From Verrucomicrobiota bacterium (lineage in GTDB: Bacteria; Verrucomicrobiota; Verrucomicrobiia; Opitutales; Opitutaceae), in contig JACRQG010000035.1 of assembly GCA_016222805.1 (NCBI GenBank), positions 1 to 48,480 of the forward strand: a DNA stretch of 48,480 bases. Direction: 5' to 3'. The translations under genes were made by a program, and so were the position numbers. The notes beneath the pieces were generated by a model. The model worked only from the letters and a program-made list of their open reading frames with translations. It had not been told where the DNA came from and did no database searches. Shown in pieces: positions 8,290 to 16,687 of the stretch. The stretch's first letter is position 1; the number at the start of each line of letters is the position of its first letter.

Positions 8290-11061
8290 ATGCCCCCCGT
8301 CACCAACAGACTCCGCCATCAACTCGCGGGCCGGTCGCTCGCCGGCACGCTCGCAGCGCTGATCGCCGGCGCCTGGGCCGCGCCCATCGCCTCCGGTGCG
8401 ACTGCCGCGGCGGTGAAGGAGGACGTGGTGGAGCTCTCCCCCTTCGTCATCGCCACCGAACGCGAAACCGGCTGGTCCGCGAATGACACGCTCACCGGCA
8501 CCCACACCAAGCAGGCGCTGAAGGACCTGCCGGTGAACATCGATGCGATTACGTCCGACTTCCTCGATGACCTCGGGTTGTTCACGGCGGACGAGGCCGC
8601 GCAGTTCGTCGCGAACGTCTACGCGCTGCCCCTGATGGAGAACGACAATCAGGGCGGAAACTTCTCGTTCCGCGGCATGACGCAGGTGAACAACATCAGC
8701 CGAAACTACTTCCGGTGGTTCATCCCGAGCGACACCTACAATGTGGAGCGCATCGATTTCGGGAAGGGCTCCAACTCGCTGATCTTCGGCGCGGTCGAGC
8801 CGGGCGGGCAGGGGGCGGCCTTTACCAAGCGACCGATGCTGCGGAATTTCGGCGAGGTCCTGGCGTTTCAAAACAGCGAGGGCGCCTATCGCTACCAGCT
8901 CGACTACAACCGCAAGCTCTCGAACTCCCTCGCGCTGCGACTCAACGTCGTGCGCCGCCAGGAAAAGACCTTTCAGGACGCCTCCGCCTACAAGTTCGAA
9001 GGGGAAACGCTCGCTGCGGTGTGGCGCCCCTTCCGCCGCACCTCGATTCGGATCGAGGGTGAGCGGGGCAAGTACGACAACACCCGCGGCTTCGCCGGCA
9101 TCAATGTCTGGGAGCAATCCGCCCGCTCCAACGCCTGGTCAGCCGCCGGCACCTATTTCACCTCGGACAATGTCTGGGTAATCCAGGCCGCGCAGACCGC
9201 CGCCGACCGTGCTTCCGCCAATTCCGTCGCCGGCGGTCAGCCTTCCCTGATCGAGGGCGGGTATGTCGATGTCACCATGCGCAACGCCGCCGGTGCCGTC
9301 GTGGGGTCCAAGCGCCTCAACGGCTTTCCGAAACACTACAACCTCCGCGGCGGGTGGGATCGGCAGGCGCGCCCGTTCGACACCTACTCGATCACCATCG
9401 AACAGGGGTTCGGTCCCGTCACCGCCGAGCTGGCCTACAATCGCCAAAACCAGGCCTCCGATCGCAACGACAACTCCTTCGACACGACGATCAGCGTCGA
9501 TGTCAACGGCCGTCCCTTCATCGACGCGGCCTCCGACCGGAAGCACTTCGGGACGGACACCGACGCCTTCCGGGCGGCGGTCGTGTACCCATGGAAACCC
9601 GCGAAGTGGATGGAGCAGCTCCTCGTGGCCACCGCGGAATACAGCGAAAGCTCCCAGGACAACTACCGCCTGCAAGGCTACAACGTGAGGCCCGTCCTCA
9701 GCGGCACCGCCACCGCCATCAACACCTCCGCGGATCGCGGCCGGCTGCGGCTCTACCTCGATGATCCGCAGTTTTACTCGCGTGCCGTCTTCGACCGGTT
9801 GCAGTTCGACGCCCCACCGGTGACCAGCGCGGTCGACATGCGCATGCTGGGATACTTTGCCTCGGGCACCGACGCCGCCAGCGGGACGCAGTTTGTGCGC
9901 AGCGCGGCTGCGACGTTTTCGGCGACGGGCAAGTACTTCGGGGGCCGCCTCCAGTCGCTCGTCGGTGTCCGGCGCGACACCAACCGCGAATACGGCTACA
10001 CCACGACCCGCTATTTCGGGCCCTTCCAGGAGGCGATCCGCCCGCCGAAATACCAGGATGCCCTGCCGGGAGACTATGTCGAAAACCCGTCCCAGAACCT
10101 GTCGCACACCACCGGCACCGCCGGGCTCACGTTTGCGCTGAACAAGGACCTGAATGTCTACGGAGTCTACTCGGAGTCCTTCCGTTTCCAGGACTTCGTC
10201 ACCTTCGACAACGTCCGCTTCGGTCCCATCATCGGCACGACCCGGGAGGTGGGGCTGAAGGGCAACCTGTTCGATGGCCGCGCCAGTCTGACGCTGGGCG
10301 TCTTTGACATCGATCGCGAGAACGTGCGCCTCTCCTACAACAACGTCATCGGGCTCAGCGCCGCCCAGCTCGAGGACCTGATGAACCCCAACAACATCCT
10401 GCCCGGCAACCCGGCCTACAAGTACAGCGCCCCGGGCACCGCCAGCGCCGCCCGCAATTATCAGTCCACGGAGAATTCGCGGGGGGCGGATCTCACCCTC
10501 GTGCTCCGTCCGTCCCGGCAGCTGCAGCTGCGGTTTACCCTGGCCCGCACCCGGGTGGTCGGCACCCCGAACCTCGCGTCCTTCCGCGGTTACTATGAAG
10601 CGGCCGTCGCGCGCGGCAACGAGAGCCCGGCGGTACTTGCCACGGCGAAACTGCTCCTCGATTCCCTCGATCTCCCGGGACGGCCCGCCGGGCCGCAGGC
10701 ATCGCCCTGGTCCGGCAGCTGGGTGATCGACTACGCCTTCGCACGGGAGGGTGCCGCGGTCCTGCGCGGCGTGCGCGTCGGCGTCAACGGCAGCTGGCGC
10801 GACAACTACCTGCTCGGCACCCCCAACGGTCAGAGTATGGTGGGCGGTACCCGCCATCCGGTGAATGCCTACGTCATGCGCGACCAGAAGATCTGGGGCC
10901 AGCAGGTCCGCTTCCGCGCCGGGGTGAAGAACCTCGTCGACCTCGAAAACAGCACCATCCGCAAAACGGGTTTCACGACCATGGCCAGCGGTGCCAACGT
11001 TTATACCTATTCCTACGTCATGCCTCCGCAGTACGACCTGACCGCTTCGGTCAAATTCTGA
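8290..11061 (+). CDS. TonB-dependent outer-membrane receptor (923 aa)
   Basis: Outer-membrane importer powered by TonB. ATG 8290 is chosen because it begins a signal peptide (residues 1-41); an upstream in-frame extension has no signal. VVELSPF lies at 46-52, a conserved segment just after the signal in Opitutaceae receptors that may act as the TonB box. The plug domain follows (LPVNIDAITSDFL, NFSFRGM, NVERIDFGKGSNSLIFG), then a long beta-barrel ending in a terminal phenylalanine (YDLTASVKF). There is no N-terminal STN signalling domain, so transduction to the neighbouring ECF/anti-sigma pair by the FecA mechanism is not directly supported. It lies 79 bp after the anti-sigma-like gene and 13 bp before a sulfatase, which suggests uptake of a sulfated ligand. 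Confidence 0.92.
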   Translation: MPPVTNRLRHQLAGRSLAGTLAALIAGAWAAPIASGATAAAVKEDVVELSPFVIATERETGWSANDTLTGTHTKQALKDLPVNIDAITSDFLDDLGLFTADEAAQFVANVYALPLMENDNQGGNFSFRGMTQVNNISRNYFRWFIPSDTYNVERIDFGKGSNSLIFGAVEPGGQGAAFTKRPMLRNFGEVLAFQNSEGAYRYQLDYNRKLSNSLALRLNVVRRQEKTFQDASAYKFEGETLAAVWRPFRRTSIRIEGERGKYDNTRGFAGINVWEQSARSNAWSAAGTYFTSDNVWVIQAAQTAADRASANSVAGGQPSLIEGGYVDVTMRNAAGAVVGSKRLNGFPKHYNLRGGWDRQARPFDTYSITIEQGFGPVTAELAYNRQNQASDRNDNSFDTTISVDVNGRPFIDAASDRKHFGTDTDAFRAAVVYPWKPAKWMEQLLVATAEYSESSQDNYRLQGYNVRPVLSGTATAINTSADRGRLRLYLDDPQFYSRAVFDRLQFDAPPVTSAVDMRMLGYFASGTDAASGTQFVRSAAATFSATGKYFGGRLQSLVGVRRDTNREYGYTTTRYFGPFQEAIRPPKYQDALPGDYVENPSQNLSHTTGTAGLTFALNKDLNVYGVYSESFRFQDFVTFDNVRFGPIIGTTREVGLKGNLFDGRASLTLGVFDIDRENVRLSYNNVIGLSAAQLEDLMNPNNILPGNPAYKYSAPGTASAARNYQSTENSRGADLTLVLRPSRQLQLRFTLARTRVVGTPNLASFRGYYEAAVARGNESPAVLATAKLLLDSLDLPGRPAGPQASPWSGSWVIDYAFAREGAAVLRGVRVGVNGSWRDNYLLGTPNGQSMVGGTRHPVNAYVMRDQKIWGQQVRFRAGVKNLVDLENSTIRKTGFTTMASGANVYTYSYVMPPQYDLTASVKF

Positions 11062-11074
11062 GCCCGCCGCTACG

Positions 11075-12403
11075 ATGAACCTGCTCCACCCCCTTCGCCT
11101 CGCGGCGCTCCTGCCCGCGATCGCCTCCCTGGCCCTGGCCGCCGCGCCGGCCCGGAAACCCAATATCATCTTCATTTTGGGGGACGATGTCGGCATCGGC
11201 GACATCGGCTGCACCGGATCCGATCGCTTCAAAACCCCCCAGATCGACGCGCTGGCCCGGGGCGGCACGGTCTTTTCCCATGCGTATGCCGAACCGCTGT
11301 GCGGACCCTCGCGGGCAACGATTCTCACCGGGCGCTATGTGTACCGCACCGGGGCGACGAACCAGGACGCCACCGGACGGTTCAAGCCGACCGACGAGAC
11401 GATGACGCCCGCAGTCCTCAAGCAGGCCGGCTACGTGACGTCCTCCATCGGCAAGTGGGGCCAGCTCCCGCTCGGGCCGACGGATTTTGGGTTCGATGAC
11501 TACCTGAAATTCCAGGGCAGTGGGGCCTATTGGAAATCCCAGGGCCGGAAGGGCGAGAGTTTCGAGGTCAACGGCCGCCGGGTCACCGTTGGCGAGAAGG
11601 AGTACATCCCGGACCTCATGCACGCGCATCTGGTGGATTTCATCACCCGCCATCGCGACCGGCCATTTTACGTCTACTACTCACTGTCGCACATCCATTC
11701 GGAGATCCTGCCCACGCCGGACAGCGCGTCGGACAGCAAGGACCTCTACGCCGACAACATCGCCTACATGGACAAGCTTGTCGGCAAGCTCGTCGCGGAG
11801 CTTGAGCGCCAGCGCCTGCGGGAACACACGCTGCTGATCTACTTCGGCGACAATGGCACCTCCAACGGCCACATCGAGCAGGCCACGGTACGGGGACGCC
11901 GCCTGCTCGGCGCGAAGGGCGACCTGCTGGAGGGCGGCTGCCGCGTGCCGCTCGTTGTCAACTGGCCCGGCGTGACACCGGCGGGCCGCGTATCCCGGGA
12001 TCTGATCGACTCGAGTGACTTCTTCCCGACGTTTGCGGCGCTCGCCGGCGCCCCCCTTCCTGCCGGCAAGGTGATCGACGGCCGCAACTTCCTGTCCCAG
12101 ATCCGGGGCGAGGTGGGCACGCCCCGCGAGTGGGTCTTTCTCCAGCTGGCCCGCCGCTGGTTTGTCGCCGACCAGAAGTGGAAGCTCAACGAGGCGGGAC
12201 AGCTTTTCGACCTCAGTGATGCGCCCTGGGCGGAGAAGCCGGTGGCTGCCGACACCACCGACGCCGCCGCCCTGGCCGCGCGGCGGAAGCTCCAGGCGGC
12301 GCTCGCCCAGCTCAATCCCGCCGGCGGGTTTCTCGACGACGGCGATGGCACCGGCCGACACGCCAACCGCGAAGAGAACCGCGCCAAGCGCAAAAAGAAG
12401 TAG
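11075..12403 (+). CDS. Type I sulfatase, arylsulfatase A-like, exported (442 aa)
   Basis: Sulfate-ester hydrolase. The signal peptide spans residues 1-26 (hydrophobic Leu/Ala core, cut near AAAPA). The fold begins at KPNIIFILGDDVG (28-40), with the two aspartates for the calcium site. The nucleophile is Cys76 in CGPSR, followed by ATILTGRY, and GDNGTSNGH supplies further active-site residues. The protein ends in a very basic tail (NREENRAKRKKK) after the family domain. It starts 13 bp after the TonB receptor and ends 13 bp before the next sulfatase, so receptor and both sulfatases are almost certainly one transcription unit. The actual substrate is unknown. Confidence 0.93.
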   Translation: MNLLHPLRLAALLPAIASLALAAAPARKPNIIFILGDDVGIGDIGCTGSDRFKTPQIDALARGGTVFSHAYAEPLCGPSRATILTGRYVYRTGATNQDATGRFKPTDETMTPAVLKQAGYVTSSIGKWGQLPLGPTDFGFDDYLKFQGSGAYWKSQGRKGESFEVNGRRVTVGEKEYIPDLMHAHLVDFITRHRDRPFYVYYSLSHIHSEILPTPDSASDSKDLYADNIAYMDKLVGKLVAELERQRLREHTLLIYFGDNGTSNGHIEQATVRGRRLLGAKGDLLEGGCRVPLVVNWPGVTPAGRVSRDLIDSSDFFPTFAALAGAPLPAGKVIDGRNFLSQIRGEVGTPREWVFLQLARRWFVADQKWKLNEAGQLFDLSDAPWAEKPVAADTTDAAALAARRKLQAALAQLNPAGGFLDDGDGTGRHANREENRAKRKKK

Positions 12404-12416
12404 TTTCGCCCCTGTC

Positions 12417-13931
12417 ATGAAGATCCTCCGTCTTCCCTTCACGATCCTCCTCGCCCTGGCGTCCGCCGGGGCCCGCGCCGCGGATCGCCCCAATATCCTG
12501 TTCATCGCCGTCGATGATCTTCGCCCCGAATTCGGGGCCTACGGGGCGAGTCACGTGCGGAGCCCCAATCTCGACCGTCTCGCGCGGTCCGGGATTACGT
12601 TCAACCGGTCGTATTGCCAGCAGGCCGTTTGCTCGCCGACGCGCTCCAGCCTTCTCACCGGCACCCGACCGGACACCACCAAGGTCTGGGATCTCGTCAC
12701 CCACTTCCGCGACGCGCTGCCGGATGTCGTCACGCTGCCGCAGCATTTCAAGAACCACGGCTACTTCGTCCAGGGCATGGGCAAGATCTACCACGGAGGA
12801 CTCGACGACCCCGCGAGTTGGAGCGTGCCGTGGCAATACCCCGTGGCGCCCACTTACGCCCGCCCGGAGAATGCCGTCTACAACCGCCTCCACGCCGGGC
12901 TGGATCCCGATGCGACTTCGAAGGCGGGCGGAAAGTCCGCCGAGAAGAAGAAGGAGAAGGTGCCGACGCCGCGAAACTCCCGCGGCCCGGCCTTCGAGGC
13001 CGGCGACGTCGACGACAATTTCTACCAGGACGGCAAGGTCTGCGATCTCGCGCTCGCCACCCTGCGCGAAATCGCCGGGAAGAAGTCGCCGTTCTTCCTC
13101 GCGGTCGGGTTCGTGAAACCCCACCTGCCCTTCATCTCCCCGAAGAAATACTGGGACCTTTACGACCCCGCGAAGATCACCCTGGCTCCGAATCCGTACC
13201 GGCCGAAGGACGCACCGGAATACGCCATCCTCCCGGGTGGCGAGCTGCGCAACTACCGCGACATCCCGGAGGGGCATCTGCCCGACGACCTCGCCCGTCA
13301 GCTCCGCCACGGCTACTATGCCGCGATCAGCTACATGGACGCCCAGGTCGGCAAGTTGCTCGATGAGCTCGATCGCCTCGGCTTGCGGAAAAACACCATC
13401 GTGATCCTCTGGGGCGACCACGGCTGGAAACTCGGGGAGCACGACGCCTGGTGCAAACACTCCAACTGCGAGAACGACACCAACACCGCGCTGCTCCTGT
13501 CCGTGCCCGGCATGAAACACGCCGGCGCGAAGACGAACTCCCTGGTCGAGTTCGTCGACGTCTATCCCACGCTGGCCGATCTCGCCGGCCTGCCGCTGCC
13601 CAAGCATCTCGAGGGTCTGAGTTTCAAGCCGTTGCTCGACCAGCCGACCCGGCCGTGGAAGCAGGCCGCCTTCAGCCAGTACCCGCGGCCCGGCAGCAAG
13701 TCCGGGGTCGGCCAGCTCATGGGCTACGCGATGCGCACGGATCGTTACCGCTTCGTGGTCTGGGTCGGCCGCAACGACCACTCGAAGGTCGACGCGATCG
13801 AACTCTACGACCACGAGACCGATCCCCAGGAGAACCAGAATCTCGCCGGTCGTCCGGAGCACGCGGCGCTGGTCGCCCGGCTCATGACCCAGTGGAAGGC
13901 GGGATGGCGGGCGGCCGGACCGAAGCTGTAG
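12417..13931 (+). CDS. Iduronate-2-sulfatase-like exported sulfatase (504 aa)
   Basis: Sulfatase of the iduronate-2-sulfatase-like group. An earlier in-frame ATG at 12162 lies inside the previous gene; ATG 12417 begins a clear signal peptide (residues 1-22). RPNILFIAVDDLRPEFG (24-40) is the typical opening of this group. Cys72 in CSPTR is the formylglycine site, followed by SSLLTGTRPDTT. GKIYHGG and VGFVKPHLPF are characteristic of IDS-like enzymes, as are ILWGDHGWKLGEH and WCKHSNCE. A lysine-rich insertion (about residues 168-183) interrupts the fold. The resemblance to IDS suggests 2-O-sulfated uronate or related sugars, but bacterial members vary widely. It is the last gene of the plus-strand run and converges on a minus-strand oxidoreductase. 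Confidence 0.92.
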   Translation: MKILRLPFTILLALASAGARAADRPNILFIAVDDLRPEFGAYGASHVRSPNLDRLARSGITFNRSYCQQAVCSPTRSSLLTGTRPDTTKVWDLVTHFRDALPDVVTLPQHFKNHGYFVQGMGKIYHGGLDDPASWSVPWQYPVAPTYARPENAVYNRLHAGLDPDATSKAGGKSAEKKKEKVPTPRNSRGPAFEAGDVDDNFYQDGKVCDLALATLREIAGKKSPFFLAVGFVKPHLPFISPKKYWDLYDPAKITLAPNPYRPKDAPEYAILPGGELRNYRDIPEGHLPDDLARQLRHGYYAAISYMDAQVGKLLDELDRLGLRKNTIVILWGDHGWKLGEHDAWCKHSNCENDTNTALLLSVPGMKHAGAKTNSLVEFVDVYPTLADLAGLPLPKHLEGLSFKPLLDQPTRPWKQAAFSQYPRPGSKSGVGQLMGYAMRTDRYRFVVWVGRNDHSKVDAIELYDHETDPQENQNLAGRPEHAALVARLMTQWKAGWRAAGPKL

Positions 13932-14083
13932 AGCACAAACAAACGTCGCCGGGTTGAAGCGCGGGCCGCTTCCAGCGGACCGGCGACAACGTGGGTCGCC
14001 GCGTTGTGCTGCGATGGAATGCCTCCGGGGTGGGCGGGCCGAAACGTCCGCGCCGAGAGGCGGGGTCGTCGGCGACCGGCGCC

Positions 14084-15124
14084 TCAGCCCCGCACTTCGG
14101 CGAGCTTGACCGGGCGGCCGAGCTGCAGCGAGCGCTCGGCGGCAAAGATGACCTCGTGCGCGAGGACCGCGTCCGCGAGCCCGGTGAGCGGCATGGGCTG
14201 GCCGCGGTCGAGGGAGGCGAAGAACGCGTCGAACTGGGTCTTGTACGGATGGTCCGCGACGTCGCCGGAATCCACGCACTTGAACGGCAGTTCCTTCCAG
14301 CGATGCCGGTCGTCCCCGTGGAGCGCGTTGGAATGGTGTTTGTTGTCCAACAGGCTGCCCTCGCTGCCAACCAGGTGGGTGTGGAAGTAGTACGGCTGCC
14401 AGCAGTCGATCACCGAGGCACATTTGCCCACGCGGCCGTCGCGGTACTTGAGGAGCGTCGTGGTCGTGGAGGGATACTCGTACTTCGCGAACACCGGATG
14501 GGCGGAGTGCACGCCATAGCAGAAGACCTCCTCGACGTCCGGCCCGAGGCAGAGCAGCAGGGCATCCATGGCATGGCAACCGGCGGCGAGCAGGCTGCTG
14601 CCGCAGCCCGCGTTGGTGGTGCACCATTCGTATTCGCGGTACCACGGGCCGATCCCGTGATAATAGTCGACCTCGGCGTAATGCAGGCGACCCAACTGGC
14701 CGGCGTCGATCAAGGCCTTGGTGGCCAGGAACTGGGAGGAGAAGCGCAGTTCGAAACAGATGCAGAAGTTGACCCCCGCGGCCTTTACCTCGCGCTCGAT
14801 GTCGCGGACATCGGCCAGGGAGAGGGCGAGGGGTTTCTCGACGATGAGATGCTTGCCCGCCCGCGCCGCGGCGATGGCCTGCGCCTTGTGCTGATCATGG
14901 TAGCCGCAGATGGAGATCACCTGGAGGTCGGGTGCCGCCAGCATCTCCGCGAAATCGGTGTGCGTCTGCAGCGGGGTGCCGTGCTTCGCCGAAAGTTCCG
15001 CGGCATTCAGGCGACGCGAGGAGCAAATCCGGGTTACCTGGCCGCGTGTACCGCCATTGATGGCGGCGAGGTGGGCGGTCGCCGCCCAGCCGTATCCAAC
15101 AATCCCGACGTGGTATTTCTTCAT
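14084..15124 (-). CDS. Gfo/Idh/MocA family oxidoreductase, cytoplasmic (346 aa)
   Basis: NAD(P)-dependent sugar or cyclitol dehydrogenase fold. Residues 7-15 (GIVGYGWAA) form the Rossmann glycine loop, VEKP at 95-98 is the family signature, and the C-terminal domain contains AAGCHAMDALL. I chose ATG 15124 (MKKYHVGIVGYG); an in-frame TTG five codons upstream gives no better start. Unlike the other two Gfo/Idh proteins at 27-31 kb it has no twin-arginine signal and should act in the cytoplasm. It lies 76 bp downstream of the DUF1501 gene and is the last gene of the minus-strand array that begins at 23780. The substrate is unknown. Confidence 0.9.
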   Translation of the reverse strand: MKKYHVGIVGYGWAATAHLAAINGGTRGQVTRICSSRRLNAAELSAKHGTPLQTHTDFAEMLAAPDLQVISICGYHDQHKAQAIAAARAGKHLIVEKPLALSLADVRDIEREVKAAGVNFCICFELRFSSQFLATKALIDAGQLGRLHYAEVDYYHGIGPWYREYEWCTTNAGCGSSLLAAGCHAMDALLLCLGPDVEEVFCYGVHSAHPVFAKYEYPSTTTTLLKYRDGRVGKCASVIDCWQPYYFHTHLVGSEGSLLDNKHHSNALHGDDRHRWKELPFKCVDSGDVADHPYKTQFDAFFASLDRGQPMPLTGLADAVLAHEVIFAAERSLQLGRPVKLAEVRG

Positions 15125-15200
15125 GGCGCTCGGGGTCAAATAGCGGCCGGCAGTCGGCGGGGCGAGCTTTTCGAAACCGCGATCCGGCGGCGCCGGCTCG

Positions 15201-16664
15201 CTACGCCAGCACCTCCCGGACCACCTGCCCGTGCACGTCGGTCAGCCGGAAGTTGCGACCTTGGAACTTGTACGTGAGGCGCTCGTGATCGACCCCGAGC
15301 AGGTGCAGGATCGTCGCCTGAAAGTCGTGCACGTGGACTTTTCCCTCGATCGGTTTGAAACCGAATTCGTCGGAGGCGCCATGGGTCAGGCCGGGTCGCA
15401 CCCCGCCGCCTGCCATCCACAGGGAGAAGACGTAGGGGTGGTGATCGCGGCCCCACTGTTTTACCTCCTCGATCTTGCCCTGCAGGAAGGGGGTGCGGCC
15501 GAATTCGCCGCCCCAGATCACCAACGTGTCGTCGAGCAGGCCGCGCTGCTTCAGGTCGCGCACCAGGGCCGCCGATGGCGCATCGGTGTCCTGGCACTGA
15601 ATCCTGAGCTGGGAATTGAGATTCCGGTGCTGATCCCAGCCGGCGTGCATCACCTGGATGAAGCGCACGCCGCGTTCGGCGAGGCGGCGGGCCATCAGGC
15701 AGTTGTAGGCGTAGGTGCCCTGGCGCCGAACCTCGGGTCCGTACATGGCCAGGGTGGTCTCCGATTCGCGGGAGAGATCCGTGAGTTCCGGCACGCTGGC
15801 CTGCATCCGGTAGGCCATCTCGTACTGGGCAATCCGCGTCGTGATCTCGGGGTCGCCGAAGTCGTCGCGCTTGATCTCATTCAGCTGCGCGAGGTCGTCG
15901 AGCAGGCCGCGGCGCACCTCCCGGCTGAGTCCGGCGGGATTGGAAAGGTAGAGCACGGGATCGCCCCGGCCGCGAAAGGCGACGCCCTGGTACTTCGTCG
16001 GCAGGAAGCCGCTGCCCCAGTAGAAATCGTAGAAGATCTGGCCGCAGCTTTCTTCCTTGTCGCGCGAGGTCATGACCACGAAGGCCGGAAGGTTGTCCGT
16101 CTCGCTCCCGAGACCATAACTCAACCAGGCGCCGAGCGAGGGCCGGCCGGCCATCTCCGACCCGGTGAGGAAGAAAGTGATGGCGGGAGCGTGGTTCACC
16201 GCCTCGGTGTGCATCGACTTGATGAAACACAGGTCGTCGACGATTTCCGCCGTCCGCGGCAGGAAGTCCGAGACCCAGGCGCCACACCGGCCGTGGCGCG
16301 AGAAGTTCGCGATGGCGCCGAGCAGCGGTCGGGCCGTCTGGCCGCCGGTCATGGTGGAAAACCGCCGGCCGCCGACCACGGAGTCCGGAATCTGCACGCC
16401 GTGCAGTTCGCGCAACTTCGGCTTGTGGTCGAACAGGTCCACATGCGAGGGCGCCCCGTTCTGGTAAAGGTAGATCACCCGCTTTGCCCGCGGGGCAAAA
16501 TGCGGCAACGCGGGCAGGCCGCCAAAGCGTCGCGACGGGCCAGTCGCGGCGCCCGCCTCGCGCCCGAGCAGCGTGGCCAGGGCGGCGGTGCCCAGGCCCA
16601 GCGCGGAGCGGCCGAAGAACTGGCGGCGGGTGAACAGGGCGCTCGATTCCTGAAAGGGGGGCAT
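15201..16664 (-). CDS. DUF1501 family Tat-exported protein
   Basis: 487 residues starting at ATG 16664. An upstream in-frame extension exists, but this start places the twin-arginine motif correctly: TRRQFFGRS at 12-20, then a hydrophobic stretch to about 40. The rest matches DUF1501, an alkaline-phosphatase-superfamily-like group abundant in Planctomycetes and Verrucomicrobia. Supporting stretches are IYLYQNGAPSHVDLFDHKP, SMHTEAVNHAPAITFF and VIWGGEFGRTPF. The function is not established. The gene follows the DUF1549/DUF1553 gene by 23 bp. This pairing recurs across the two phyla and implies a shared exported or envelope-bound role. Confidence 0.92.
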   Translation of the reverse strand: MPPFQESSALFTRRQFFGRSALGLGTAALATLLGREAGAATGPSRRFGGLPALPHFAPRAKRVIYLYQNGAPSHVDLFDHKPKLRELHGVQIPDSVVGGRRFSTMTGGQTARPLLGAIANFSRHGRCGAWVSDFLPRTAEIVDDLCFIKSMHTEAVNHAPAITFFLTGSEMAGRPSLGAWLSYGLGSETDNLPAFVVMTSRDKEESCGQIFYDFYWGSGFLPTKYQGVAFRGRGDPVLYLSNPAGLSREVRRGLLDDLAQLNEIKRDDFGDPEITTRIAQYEMAYRMQASVPELTDLSRESETTLAMYGPEVRRQGTYAYNCLMARRLAERGVRFIQVMHAGWDQHRNLNSQLRIQCQDTDAPSAALVRDLKQRGLLDDTLVIWGGEFGRTPFLQGKIEEVKQWGRDHHPYVFSLWMAGGGVRPGLTHGASDEFGFKPIEGKVHVHDFQATILHLLGVDHERLTYKFQGRNFRLTDVHGQVVREVLA

Positions 16665-16687
16665 GGAGTCGCGGGGCGGGCTGGGGG

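Noticed and set aside
9139-11328. Very long minus-strand frame across the first TonB receptor
   Set aside because: It mirrors receptor codons, has no recognisable domain and no sensible start, so it is a compositional shadow.
13956-13972. Hairpin GAAGCG/CGCTTC between convergent genes as a terminator
   Set aside because: Six-bp stem without a T-run on either strand; too weak to call.
12312-14645. 777-codon minus-strand frame across the IDS-like sulfatase
   Set aside because: Opposite a gene with all catalytic motifs, and its translation is low-complexity Arg/Gly/Val.
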